33,622 bases of DNA from a virus: positions 1 to 33,622 of the IMG/VR virus record IMGVR_UViG_3300035703_003854, one strand, 5' to 3'. Shown here one piece after another: positions 14,888 through 25,300 of the stretch. Position numbers and translations under genes: made by a program. Below the pieces are notes generated by a model that worked only from the letters and a program-made list of their open reading frames with translations, was not told the origin of the DNA and searched no databases. How positions within the stretch are numbered: the first letter of the stretch is position 1; each line of letters starts with the position of its first letter.

Positions 14888-17800
14888 TTAAAAGGCGCTC
14901 ACGAGGATGCCGCCGCGGAAAACCAGCGTCGAGTAGGCGGCGCCGTTGATGGTGAACGACCCGCTGACGTTCCACGTCTGGCCGACGTAGCCGCCGAAGA
15001 CGTTGTAGCCGCCGGCGGAGACGCCGAAGTAGCTGACGTCGACGCCGTACCCGACAAACTGGCGCGAGGTGTTGATGCAGGTCACGCCCGAGACGTTGAT
15101 GCCACCGGCCGAGGAGACGACCCCGTTACCGTTGACCTGGAAGTTGAAGTTCGTGGTCTGGAAGGCGATGTTGCCGCCGCTGGCCTGGCTCTGAAAGACG
15201 CCCGCGGCGGTGGCGCTGGCGAGGTTCGTGGCGTTGCGGCTGGAGTCGATGACGAAGGTGCCACCGACGCGGAAGCCCTGAGACAGGTTTGCCGAGCCGG
15301 ATCCGCTGATGTTGCCGTTGCCGTCGACTTGGAAGGCGAAGTTGGTGGTCTGGAAGGCGATGCTGCCGCCGCTGGCCTGGCTCTGAAAGACGCCCGCGGC
15401 GGTGGCGCTGGCGAGGTTCGTGGCGTTGCGGCTCGAGTCGATAACGAAGGTGCCTCCGACGCGGTAGCCCTGGGAGAGGTTCGCCGAACCGGATCCGCTG
15501 ATGTTACCGTTGCCGTCCACCTGATAGCTCCCGTTGGAGGTTTGAAACGCGATTGCCGCGCCCGTGGCCGTGGCGTTGAAAGGGGCGGCGGTCACGCCAC
15601 CGGCGACCTGGAGCTTGGCGCCGGAGCCGTTATCGCTCTGGGTAGCTACCAGGACGCGATCTTCGACCAGGGTCAGGGGATAGTAGCGGTTGCCGGCGAC
15701 CGATTCCGAGGTGAAAGTGATGTCGGTCCCCTCGCCAAAACGCATCATCTGGCCAGAAAGAGACAGGTTGACCCGGGGCCAGTTGAACCAGTTGTACATG
15801 TTCCTGCCGATGCCGGCGCCGGTCCAGGTGTGGCCAGGCTCACTGATCCAGAGATAGATACCGGCATCGCCGTTCGAGGCGCCGTTGTTGGCGGCGGGAA
15901 GGATGAACAGTGCATTCTGCCCATGGCCCCAGGTGGTGCGGGTGGAGCCGACGACCTCCAGTCTTGGGGCGTTCGAAGAGATGGCGGTCACACTGGCGGT
16001 ACCCATGCCGACATTGCCCTTGATCCAGACATTGCCGGAACCTCCCCGTACTTCAAACAGGTTGTCCCAACCCGACGAGAAGACGCCGAAGGAGTTGTTG
16101 GTGCCCAGATGAGGCCCCCAGATGGCGCTCACCGCTCCCAGCTTGGAGCGGTTCGATGCGCCTTTGATAATGCCTTCGTCCCAGTTTGCGCTGCCGTCCC
16201 GGACAAAGACATAGGTGGGCCACTCGTCAGCGTTGGTCAGGCTCCAAGCGCTCTGCCGCCAGTAGTTCCCGCTGGCGAGATCCACGTAGGCGCCGCCGTT
16301 TTCGGAGACGCGGAACTTGTTCGTGCCGGAATCGTAGAAGATCCTGCCTTGTCCTGCGGCGGACAAGCCCGCGTTGGCGGCGGTGTCGGCGGTCAGCGTC
16401 AGGGAGCGGGTACCGACAAGGAAGCGGGCCGTGACTCCGCCTACGGTTGCCTGGATGGCGTCCGTAGCGGAAGAGGGCGTAGCAAAACCGGTGATGGCCC
16501 GAGCGAAGCCGTTGACTTGCAGTTTGGCGCCAGATGAATCGTCGACCAACGTGGCAATCAGCAGATTGCCTGAGGCGTTCATGACATGCGTAGCGGCACC
16601 GCTCAGCCAATACTCAATAGCCGACCCGCCGACTACCAGCTTCTTTCCTGAAACGCCGGTGTTGTTGGCGATTACATATCCAAAATCGCTACCTGCCTGA
16701 TACCCGACGCGAACAGCGGATCCTGCGGCATCGCCCGGGTCATACGACGCAGGGCTCGCGGTAAAGAGGCCCTGTCCGAAAACGTGAAGCCTTTGCCTGG
16801 GGTTGGTTTCATTAAGGCCAACATTGCCAGTGGATTGAAACGTAGCAAGGGCACTGCCTGGACTGTTGTTGTTGTTCCAACTCCCGCAGAAAACATCGAG
16901 GTTATAGTTAGCCGAAGTGTCTTGCCTGGGCTGCAGGCGAGCCATGACCGTATTTGCGTTGCCGCCGTTGGTATTGGCGTTCCAGGTCAACGCAGCGCCG
17001 CTGGTCGCTACTTGATAGACCATGTTCTGCCCAGCACTCAATGTGGTGTTGCCATCAACCGAGCCAAGACCTGCGACGGAACCTACACGAAAGGCGCCGT
17101 TAACGAATAATCCGCCAAAGGTAGGCGAAGCGGCCGTATGGATGTTTTGTGGCAGGCTCAGGGTCACGGTGCCCGTCGACGCTGACACGTTCACCTGATT
17201 CGCCGTCCCGGTCAGAGAGGTGACGCCTGCGGTGCTGAGCAGGTCCGCGTAGGCGCCACCGTTTTCCGACACGCGGAATTTATTCGAGGTGGAGTCGAAG
17301 TAGATGCGGCCCTGGCCAGATCCCGAGAGCCCCGCGTTGGCGGCGGTATCGGCGGTCAGTGTGAGCGAACGGGTGCCGATGAGGAAGCGGGCGGTGACGC
17401 CCCCGGAGGGAGCCTGGAGGGCGTCGGTGGCGGAGGATGGCGTGGCGAAGCCGGTGATGGCGCGAGCGAAGCCATTGATCTGCAGGCGGGCACCCGAGCC
17501 GTCATCGGTGGAAGTGGCGACCAGGACGTTGCCGCCCGTATCCCCAATAATCGTGGTGCCGCGAATGTAGTTACGAAAGTCGCCCGGCCAGGGCAGATGG
17601 GTCTGGGCCCCATTCCCGGCGGTCCCACCTCGGGTGTAAAAGTACGAGGCGAGCGTCAGGCCGTCGAAGGTCGGCGCCGCCCCGGTGTGGACGTTCTGCG
17701 GCAGGCTGAGCGTCACCGCACCGGCGGCGGCCGATACGTTGACCTGATTGGCCGTCCCGGTAAGGCTGGTCACGCCGATGCTCGTGAGGTCCTGGAAGGC

Positions 17801-20800
17801 GCCCCCGTTCTCCGAGACCCGGAACTTGTTGGTGCCCGAGTCGTAGTAGATGCGGCCCTGGCCGGCGGCGGAGAGGCCGGCGTTGGCGGCGGTATCGGCG
17901 GTCAGGGTGAGCGAACGGGTGCCGATGAGGAAGCGGGCGGTGACGCCACCGCTGGGTGCCTGGAGGGCGTCGGTGTTGGCCGAAGGCGTCGAAAAGCCGC
18001 TGGCCGCGCGGACGAAGCCGTTCACCTGCAGTTTTGCTCCCGAGCCATCATCGTTGGTGGTGGCCACGAGGACATTGCCGTTACTGAGAAGAGTCAGACA
18101 CGTCAGGCCGTTGTAACTACGGATTCCGCTATGGGGATTGAAGTCCGCCCCCGAGTGGTAGCCGATATCGAGGAACGTGCTGTCCTGCCCACTGGTGCCG
18201 ATGCTCCAGTGCTTGTTGCCATTATCCCCGCTGTTCTTGCTACCCAGCATGATGGTGGGGCCGTGGTTGGGGTTCGCCACCTGGCTCATCAGGACGATCT
18301 GCGGATAGTGACCGGTCAGTCCCAGGCTGGGCCGGTCCGCCCCATCCTGATAGATGGCGCTGATCGAGAGCGGCGTCCCGGCGATGTGCAGTTTGCCGGC
18401 AGGATCCGGAGTCCCGATTCCGACGTTGCCCGCAGCTGTGGCGGTCAGGGCCAGCAACCCTCCAGGCCAGAGCGAAACTGGGCTGCCGTAGACCCGCATG
18501 TCGCCCAGCGCCCGGGTTGCACCGTTTGAAATCATCGAAATCGTTCCGATCGTCGAACTGGGCTTTTGGACTTCGACCACCGAGCCTGAGGTCGCGTACT
18601 GCACTCCCCGGACATGCAGTCCTCCCGTCGCGACATCAACGGCAGCCTGCGGGGCGGTGGTCCCGATGCCAACATTGCCGCCCAGCGGGTTCAAAAGCAG
18701 AGCAGTCGGCGCAACTCCGTTCAGGACACTTTGTACCCACGCCGCCGAGTAAGTGCTGCTGTAGCCCAAGGCCAGACGGTGGGCGGTTGAGGCTCCGGTC
18801 AGCAGAAGGGATCCGGCCTCGGCTTGCGGGTCGGTGGCGCCTTTGGAAATCTGCAGTCCGTTCAGGAAGTTCACCTGCGCCGTGGTTCCGATCAGGACGT
18901 TGCCGCTGTTGTTAATCCGCACCAGTTCGGTAAACGTCGCCGAGTTCTGACGGTAGCCGATCGCCAGATTTACACCGGCAACCGTTCCAAGCTTGTACCC
19001 GTATCCAGCGCCAGACGGACTGCTTTTAAACTCGAGACCCCTGGATCCATCAATCGTGGCGGCCTCATTCGGATCCTGGATCTGTATGTAGCCACGGGTG
19101 GTTGCCTCCCCCGTTCCTGCGACGTACGACCCAACCGTGAGCAGTGTTTGTGCAAGCGGTGTGCCTATGCCCACGTTGCCGTTAATGGTGGCTCCGCCAA
19201 ACGTCGGCGACGCAGCGGTATGGATACTCTGGGGAAGACTGAGGGTCACCGCCCCCGTCGCTGCCGATACAATCACCTGGTTGGCGGTTCCGGCCAGGCT
19301 GATTACCCCTGGTCCGGTGAGGTCCTGAAAGGCGGCGCCGTTCTCCGAGACGCGAAACTTGTTGGTGCTGGAGTCGAAGTAGATCCTTCCCTGCCCAAGG
19401 CCGGACACTCCCGCATTGGCGGCCGTGTCACCAACCAGCGTCAGAGAGCGCGTGCCGATGAGGAAGCGGGCGGTGACTCCTCCGGAGGAAGCCTGGATGG
19501 CGTCGGTGGCGGAGGACGGCGTGGCGAAGCCGGTGATGGCGCGAGCGAAGCCGTTGATCTGCAGCCTGGCGCCCGAGCCGTCGTCCACGTTGGTCGCGAC
19601 CAGGACGTTGCCGCCCCCGTCAGCCAGGACCGTACCGCCCCGGATGTAGTTCCGGCCATCTCCTCCTGCTAAAGGGAGATGAGATTGTGAACCGTTTCCT
19701 CCGGCGCCACCCTTGGTGTACAGGTACGCGGAGATGCTGAGACCGTCGAAGGTCGGTTGCGCCCCGGTGTGGATGTTCTGCGGCAGGCTCAGGGTCACCG
19801 CACCCGTGGCGGCTGAGACGCTCACCTGGTTGGCCGTTCCGGCCAAGCTGGTTACACCTGCTCCGGTGAGGTCCTGGAAGGCCCCGCCGTTTTCCGAGAT
19901 CCGGAACCTATTGGCGGTGGAGTCGAAGTAAATCCGCCCCTGGCCCAGGCCGGACACACCTGCATTGGCGGCCGTGTCTCCGACCAGCGTCAGCGAGCGC
20001 GTGCCGATCAGAAACCGCGCCGTGACTCCGCCGCCGGTCGCCTGGATCGCATCGGTGTTCGTTGATGGCGTGGCGAAGCCGACAGTTGCCCGGGCGAACC
20101 CGGCAATCTGTAGCCGAGCGCCGGAGGCATCATCGGTGTTCGCGCCGACCAGCCAGTTGCCGGCGTCGGTGATGCGACCGCGGGCGGCATTGTTGGTGAT
20201 AAAGACCAGCGGATGGTTGCTGGTGGCGCCGACGGTTGGGCCCCCGTAGGAGGAGACGAAGTACACCCCGGTCTGCGTATTGTTGGTGATCGTTAGACCG
20301 TCGTCGGTGTTCGCGCGCAGGGTAAGCAGTGATGCCGAGATGGAAGAGCCGAGGGTGACTCGCCCCGAGGACCGGTAGATATCGGCGCCCAGCACGCTCC
20401 AGCGGGACGGCTCGAACGGAGTCCACACCCGTGCGCCGGCGGAGGCCGACGTACTTTGCTCGAAGGCCTTGGTCGTCGCGTTGTAGCGAATGAGGCCGAC
20501 GGTATCGGCGAGCAGGTTGGCTTCCGCCGCGGCAAACGTGGTGGCGGCCAGCGCCAGGAACCCGTCGGCATAGAACTTCGACGAGAGCACGGCGTCATCG
20601 AAGGCAGAAGACGTGCGCGCTCCCGTGGCGATCACCCCGCCGACCGCATCGAGGCTGATGTTCAGCAGCGGGCCGCCCGAGCCGCCGCCCGACAGAGCGG
20701 CTTGGTCGAGCAGCGAGAGTACGGACTTGGTGATCGAGCCGTTGGTCCAGTAGGCCCGGAGGTAGCCGTCCTCGCGCTGCAGCGTGGTCTTGCTCTCGGT

Positions 20801-22372
20801 GGCCAGGCCGGACTTGTTCGAAGCAAACTCCCGCGCCGTCCGGGAGCCGCTGGTTGCCGCACGTAGGAACTCAAACGTGTTCGTTCCGTGGAGACGGTTT
20901 CCGTACACCCGGTTGCTGTCGGAAGCGGAGAACGCGAATCCGTTCGGGTCCTCCTGCACAGAGGCCGTGATGGTCGCCGGGCTGTAGTGAATGTCGTTGT
21001 CGGTGACCGTGTTGGCGTAGGCGCGCTGGTTGGCGCCGCTGCCGATGTTGCCAAGGATGATCGGCGCTACCGACGCCGTGGCCGGGTGCTCGATCGTGTT
21101 GCCGGAGACCGTTCCCCGGCGGGAGGCGTACATCCGGATCGCGCCGAACCCACAGTTGCGGAAGCGGTTTCCGGTGACCCGGACGCCGACGGCGGCATCG
21201 GCAAGGTTATTCGTGTTCGAGGTCTGTGCGCCGTAGCAGTAGTTTCCCGCCCAGGAGGCAATCGCGTCCTCGGTGTACTCGGGTTCGCCGGCGGCAGGCA
21301 CGATCACCGTGTTGTCGCTGACGACGCCCTCGGCGAAACCGTCGAGATCCATCGCGGCGCCGTAACAAGAGACGAACGAGTTCCCGCGATAGCTCACGCC
21401 GCGCGTGAGCCCTGCCGTGTCGAGGCCGACCGCCCACTGGCCGTTGATCCACCGGGGGATCCCAGCGCTGACATCATCCGTGCAGATGTAGCCGATGCGC
21501 CGGAAGAAGTTCCCGGCGATGTCGCCACCCACGACCCCGCCCAGCATGATCCCATCGCGGCCGATGTCTTCGAACGTGCAGCCCTGGATCTTGACGTCCG
21601 TGTGCAGTGTGCCGAAGCCGTACAAATGGCTCCAGACCTGGTTGCCGGTACCCCGGCGGAAGCGTCCGTCGCGGACGGTGAGGCCCCGGACGCCGTAGCT
21701 GTTGGTCAGCCCGTCGCCCTGGGCGAGGATCCCGCCGGTCCAGCTTCCGTAGATCTCGCTGCTGGCCGTCGCCCCGAACAGGAACGAGCGGTTGTCGTGC
21801 AGATGCGGTTCGATGATCTCGACGCGGTAGACGTTTGCCGTCCGGGCATCGATGTGCACGGCGTAGCCGCCGGTATGGAAGATCCGGCAGCGGAACAGGG
21901 TGATGTCGGCGGCACCGGGATGAATGCGGATTGACGAGTTCGCCACCAGCGCACTCGCGGACGGATCGCTCAGGCTGCTGTAGAGCGCCGTCGCGGGCGT
22001 CGTGACCTGCCCATCAATCGCCAGCTCGCCGCACCCGGACTTCGCGTCGGCGAAGTTCAGGACCCCGCGCCCGGCCGCGAGATTTCCGATCCTCTTGAGG
22101 ATAGTCCGCGCTGCGCCATCGCCCTGCAGAAACACATTCCCTGGAATCGTCAGGTCCATCACCGGGTAGACGCCCCAAGGCAGATACAGCACGCCACCGC
22201 CCGCGCTCGCCACGGCATTCAACCCGCTCTGCATGGCGCTCGTCAGGTTGCTCGTCGCGGTCCCGGCGCGGACCGCGGCGTGCTGCGCCTCGGGGATGAA
22301 GTCCAGAGCCGAGGGCCGCTCACCCAGTTTGTCGCTCAGGCTCCGCGCGATTCGATTGGCAAACTCAGGCAT
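14888..22372 (-). CDS. Giant tailspike/tail fibre with beta-helix and repeat modules
   Basis: The 2494-residue protein is probably the receptor-binding fibre. The N-terminal region (about 45-520) looks like a right-handed beta-helix of the pectate-lyase/tailspike type. It contains GGGVLYLPWGVYPV, IPGNVFLQGDGAARTILKR and many N-x-(I/V)-x-G-N turns (NRFRNCGFG, SGNTIEHP, VTDNDIHY), which may bind or cut surface sugars. The remainder is a long shaft: five copies of a roughly 140-residue module containing GVTARFLIGTRSLTL, GQGRIY(F/Y)DS and FRVSENGGA, joined by GNVLVAT..DDGSGA(R/K)LQ(I/V)NGFA linkers. Near the C-terminus are about 2.5 tandem 64-residue repeats. No intramolecular chaperone (S74 peptidase) ending is seen. 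The ATG overlaps the hub gene by 8 bases. Confidence 0.9.
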   Translation of the reverse strand: MPEFANRIARSLSDKLGERPSALDFIPEAQHAAVRAGTATSNLTSAMQSGLNAVASAGGGVLYLPWGVYPVMDLTIPGNVFLQGDGAARTILKRIGNLAAGRGVLNFADAKSGCGELAIDGQVTTPATALYSSLSDPSASALVANSSIRIHPGAADITLFRCRIFHTGGYAVHIDARTANVYRVEIIEPHLHDNRSFLFGATASSEIYGSWTGGILAQGDGLTNSYGVRGLTVRDGRFRRGTGNQVWSHLYGFGTLHTDVKIQGCTFEDIGRDGIMLGGVVGGDIAGNFFRRIGYICTDDVSAGIPRWINGQWAVGLDTAGLTRGVSYRGNSFVSCYGAAMDLDGFAEGVVSDNTVIVPAAGEPEYTEDAIASWAGNYCYGAQTSNTNNLADAAVGVRVTGNRFRNCGFGAIRMYASRRGTVSGNTIEHPATASVAPIILGNIGSGANQRAYANTVTDNDIHYSPATITASVQEDPNGFAFSASDSNRVYGNRLHGTNTFEFLRAATSGSRTAREFASNKSGLATESKTTLQREDGYLRAYWTNGSITKSVLSLLDQAALSGGGSGGPLLNISLDAVGGVIATGARTSSAFDDAVLSSKFYADGFLALAATTFAAAEANLLADTVGLIRYNATTKAFEQSTSASAGARVWTPFEPSRWSVLGADIYRSSGRVTLGSSISASLLTLRANTDDGLTITNNTQTGVYFVSSYGGPTVGATSNHPLVFITNNAARGRITDAGNWLVGANTDDASGARLQIAGFARATVGFATPSTNTDAIQATGGGVTARFLIGTRSLTLVGDTAANAGVSGLGQGRIYFDSTANRFRISENGGAFQDLTGAGVTSLAGTANQVSVSAATGAVTLSLPQNIHTGAQPTFDGLSISAYLYTKGGAGGNGSQSHLPLAGGDGRNYIRGGTVLADGGGNVLVATNVDDGSGARLQINGFARAITGFATPSSATDAIQASSGGVTARFLIGTRSLTLVGDTAANAGVSGLGQGRIYFDSSTNKFRVSENGAAFQDLTGPGVISLAGTANQVIVSAATGAVTLSLPQSIHTAASPTFGGATINGNVGIGTPLAQTLLTVGSYVAGTGEATTRGYIQIQDPNEAATIDGSRGLEFKSSPSGAGYGYKLGTVAGVNLAIGYRQNSATFTELVRINNSGNVLIGTTAQVNFLNGLQISKGATDPQAEAGSLLLTGASTAHRLALGYSSTYSAAWVQSVLNGVAPTALLLNPLGGNVGIGTTAPQAAVDVATGGLHVRGVQYATSGSVVEVQKPSSTIGTISMISNGATRALGDMRVYGSPVSLWPGGLLALTATAAGNVGIGTPDPAGKLHIAGTPLSISAIYQDGADRPSLGLTGHYPQIVLMSQVANPNHGPTIMLGSKNSGDNGNKHWSIGTSGQDSTFLDIGYHSGADFNPHSGIRSYNGLTCLTLLSNGNVLVATTNDDGSGAKLQVNGFVRAASGFSTPSANTDALQAPSGGVTARFLIGTRSLTLTADTAANAGLSAAGQGRIYYDSGTNKFRVSENGGAFQDLTSIGVTSLTGTANQVNVSAAAGAVTLSLPQNVHTGAAPTFDGLTLASYFYTRGGTAGNGAQTHLPWPGDFRNYIRGTTIIGDTGGNVLVATSTDDGSGARLQINGFARAITGFATPSSATDALQAPSGGVTARFLIGTRSLTLTADTAANAGLSGSGQGRIYFDSTSNKFRVSENGGAYADLLSTAGVTSLTGTANQVNVSASTGTVTLSLPQNIHTAASPTFGGLFVNGAFRVGSVAGLGSVDGNTTLSAGQNMVYQVATSGAALTWNANTNGGNANTVMARLQPRQDTSANYNLDVFCGSWNNNNSPGSALATFQSTGNVGLNETNPRQRLHVFGQGLFTASPASYDPGDAAGSAVRVGYQAGSDFGYVIANNTGVSGKKLVVGGSAIEYWLSGAATHVMNASGNLLIATLVDDSSGAKLQVNGFARAITGFATPSSATDAIQATVGGVTARFLVGTRSLTLTADTAANAGLSAAGQGRIFYDSGTNKFRVSENGGAYVDLASGNYWRQSAWSLTNADEWPTYVFVRDGSANWDEGIIKGASNRSKLGAVSAIWGPHLGTNNSFGVFSSGWDNLFEVRGGSGNVWIKGNVGMGTASVTAISSNAPRLEVVGSTRTTWGHGQNALFILPAANNGASNGDAGIYLWISEPGHTWTGAGIGRNMYNWFNWPRVNLSLSGQMMRFGEGTDITFTSESVAGNRYYPLTLVEDRVLVATQSDNGSGAKLQVAGGVTAAPFNATATGAAIAFQTSNGSYQVDGNGNISGSGSANLSQGYRVGGTFVIDSSRNATNLASATAAGVFQSQASGGSIAFQTTNFAFQVDGNGNISGSGSANLSQGFRVGGTFVIDSSRNATNLASATAAGVFQSQASGGNIAFQTTNFNFQVNGNGVVSSAGGINVSGVTCINTSRQFVGYGVDVSYFGVSAGGYNVFGGYVGQTWNVSGSFTINGAAYSTLVFRGGILVSAF
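15122..15590 (-). repeat. Tandem 192-bp repeats near the fibre C-terminus
   Basis: About 2.5 tandem units of 192 bases (64 codons) encode AFQ..F.VDGNGNISGSGSANL, SQG(F/Y)RVGGTFVIDSS and ATAAGVFQSQASGG. One 80-base stretch (around 15160-15240) recurs almost unchanged around 15352-15432, which implies recent duplication or gene conversion. Confidence 0.85.
16245..20160 (-). repeat. Five dispersed module repeats in the fibre shaft
   Basis: Related modules lie at about 19745-20160, 19195-19615, 17665-18085, 17115-17545 and 16245-16580 (the last shorter). Each encodes the sequence from the LQ(I/V)NGFA linker through GTRSLTL and FRVSENGGA, and four go on to VTLSLPQ.IHT. They come as two close pairs plus one single, suggesting pairwise duplication. 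All stay in frame. Confidence 0.85.
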
Positions 22373-25300
22373 AGGAGATTCCCACCTCGGCGGCCGCTAC
22401 GGTGCCCGGATCCCCGGGCAGGTAGACTTCGCGCCACTGGTTGTTTTCGCTCGCCGAGGCCACGCCGAACTTGTCGATCGTCTGCACCTCAACGAGCAGC
22501 GTCTGGCCGAGCAGGTTGTCGACGGGTAGCGTCAGCGTCATGGCATTGTCGGGCGCGTCGTTGTCGATGGAGTCCGAGTCGGCGGCGTAGGAGTAGCTCG
22601 GCTCCTGGACGATGTACACGCTGGTTGCATCCGGCGTAACGTCCCAGGGTTGATCGACGGTGTGGGTAGTTGCGGTGTTGGAGACGACCCGGCGCACCTG
22701 ACCCTTCCCGGTTCCGCCAATGATCCGCACGAGCAAGCCGCGCTCCTCGTTCGGCGTCATTCCGGACGGGTAGCTCGCGTTCTGCCACTTCGCATCGCCG
22801 ATCGTAGTGGCGGAGAAGCTGGTGGCCTTGGTGCGGAGGATCAGCACGTCACCGGGCTCGACGCCGTCCGCCTGGGGCGTGCCCGCGACCGTGAAGGTGT
22901 CCGCCGTGTTCGAGGAAATGATGTAATCGCGGATCTGCGCGGAACCATCGCTGGCGTCGCTGATGATGGAGACCATGCGGCCTGCCCACACGTTGGCCGT
23001 CCAGCCGGCACCGGTAATCGTGATCGACGCTGTCCCGACCGATCCGATCTGCAGGCCGTCCACGCCCGAGTGCTTCAGCCGGTAAACCAGCATCCGCACC
23101 CGGCTGATGGCGCTCGACGGGAGAGTGTAGTTCCGCAACGCGGCGAGGCTCGTCAGGGTGAACGAAGCCGGTGCGCCGGAGGCGGCAATCTGGCGGCACA
23201 GCGCGCCGTAGTTGGTCGAAGCAAAGACCCAGTAGCCGGTCACGCCCGCCGGCCAGGTGATCCCGCCGACGTTGATCTGGTTCGTGTTCCCCGGGCCCAC
23301 GCGGACCGTTACCGGGGAGGAGGGCGAGGTCATCTTGCCCGACGCATCGATTCCATAGAAGACGATGGTCACGTAGCTGTTGGCGGGGATCGTTCCTCCC
23401 GTGGTGCCCGTCGAGTAGGACGTGGCAACCGGTGAGGCGTCGGTATAGAAGCTCGTCACCGGGGCCGCGCCGCTGACCTCGACCTTTGCCAGCGTCCCGA
23501 CATCGGCCAGATCCTCGTACACCAGGCGCAGGCCGAAGAACTTCTCACCTACGCTGTACAGCGGGTTGCCGGCAAGCGGTGTTTCGACGTTGCCGCCCCA
23601 GGGTGGAACCGGGAGCTTCGAGAAGCCGATCTCTGCCGGCACGGGCGCCGCGGCAACATCCGCAGGTTTCGGGCCCACCGCCAGGTCGTACATCTCGTCG
23701 GTGGTGGTCCGTCCGGAGACATCAATCGAGTAATCTCCGTTCAGCCGCCAGCCCGAGACGCGGAACTCTCCCGCACCATCCGGCATGTCGGGATGCGTCA
23801 TCGAGCAGACCATGCCGGGTTCGACATTCAAAGCCAGCACCGTCGTGCGGAACGAGATCCCCCGGGCCTTGCGCTGCTGGGTCAGGTTGAAGCCGCCCAA
23901 CTCCTCGCGCAGCCGTGTGGTGACGACGCGCGCCGCCTGCGACTTCGACGGACAGCCGACGAGGTTCATCTCGCTTTTCAGGAACACTGGCGCCGTGGCC
24001 CCGCCCATCAGTTGGGCCTGGTCGATGTCATAGAGCGTGACCGTGTTCCGGAGAAACTCAAACTCCTCATCCGCGAAGTTCGCGGTCAGGTGGTTGAAGG
24101 TCGGGCGGACGGGCTTCAGCTTCAGGCTGTTGAACAGGATGTTGCCGTTCGTGAAGGCCTCGACGACGCTCGAGTTGTTGCGGATGCCCACCTTCAGCCG
24201 GCCGAAGGCGAAGGTGTAGTAGCCGAGCGCCGTCATGAGGATCTCCTGGATCCAGTCCCGGAGCGGCTTCTCCTCCTGGAGAATCCCGTTGAAGCGGAAC
24301 TGCGTCTCGGTTCCCGTGCCCACAATCTTGGTGACAGAGCTATCGCAGGTCGCCGCCGCCGCGATTGCCGCCGACACGTCGAAGTACTGTTCGCACTCGG
24401 CCGCGGTCGAGAAGCGCAAGCCGCGCGCCCGGAGCAAGCAGTTGATGGCGATCCAGACCGGATTGGTGAGCAGTTGCTGGGAGCGGACCCCGGGGGCGCT
24501 CCAGACCCAGCCGGAAAGACCCTGCGATACGGAGACCTGCATCTGGTGCTGGGTGAGAGCTGTTGGCTGGATCCCTTTCTGGTCGGTGCGGCGGATCTCG
24601 GCGAACGCCGTCCCGGCGGCAAAGATCGATGGCGGGGCGGCGCCGGTTTCGGTCAGGACGAACTGGTCGCTGGCACCGGCGGGATCCGTGCCAAGGGCTG
24701 TCCGGAGGCCCAGTGGCGCGGGCCCGTGCGGTGGCTGGTTGTCGAGCAGCTGCTTCAGTGGGTCGGGGTCGAAGGCGCCCAACGGTCCCTCGCCGACGAT
24801 CCCGAGCGCGTCGTAGAACTCCCCTTCATCGCGCCCGGCGATGATCTTGGCGGCCACCGGGATGGCGACGTTCGTGTAGATCTCGGGGACGGTCTGGCTG
24901 TAGGCCGAGTCGCCAATGATGCTGGTCGCCGTGATCGCGCCTTGGCCGTTGGCGTTGTCGCGGATGCGGACGCCCTGCGGTGAAGCGACGATCCCACCGA
25001 AGTAGCGCTGCATGCCATGGGAGGCGCAGCCATTGGCGGTATCGAGACCCTTGTCGCAGGATGCCGGGTTGCCGCCGGAGCCGGCTGTCGCATAAGGACA
25101 GGCGGGCCCGTTGAACACCTTCCAGCAGCCGCGATCCACCCGGCGGGTCGGATACGGCAGCGTCAGCTCGTAGATCCCGTCGGTCGCGCGGACCGGAAAC
25201 TCAGGACCGGCGTCGAGGTCCCAGTCGACGATCTCGCCGCGCCAGAGGTCGAGCTTGATGCCCTGGCCCACGTGGAAGAGGGCGAATTCGATGGTGGCTC

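Noticed and set aside
14822-16537. Long plus-strand open frame (571 codons) opposite the fibre gene
   Set aside because: It is the antisense shadow of the repeat-rich fibre gene. The protein text is low in complexity (Gly, Val, Asp, Ala-rich) and follows the fibre repeats.
14888-22372. Repeats in the fibre considered as a CRISPR array or as variable regions of a diversity-generating retroelement
   Set aside because: The units are long, coding and in frame, without short spacers. No reverse transcriptase or template repeat with adenine-biased differences is visible in the window.
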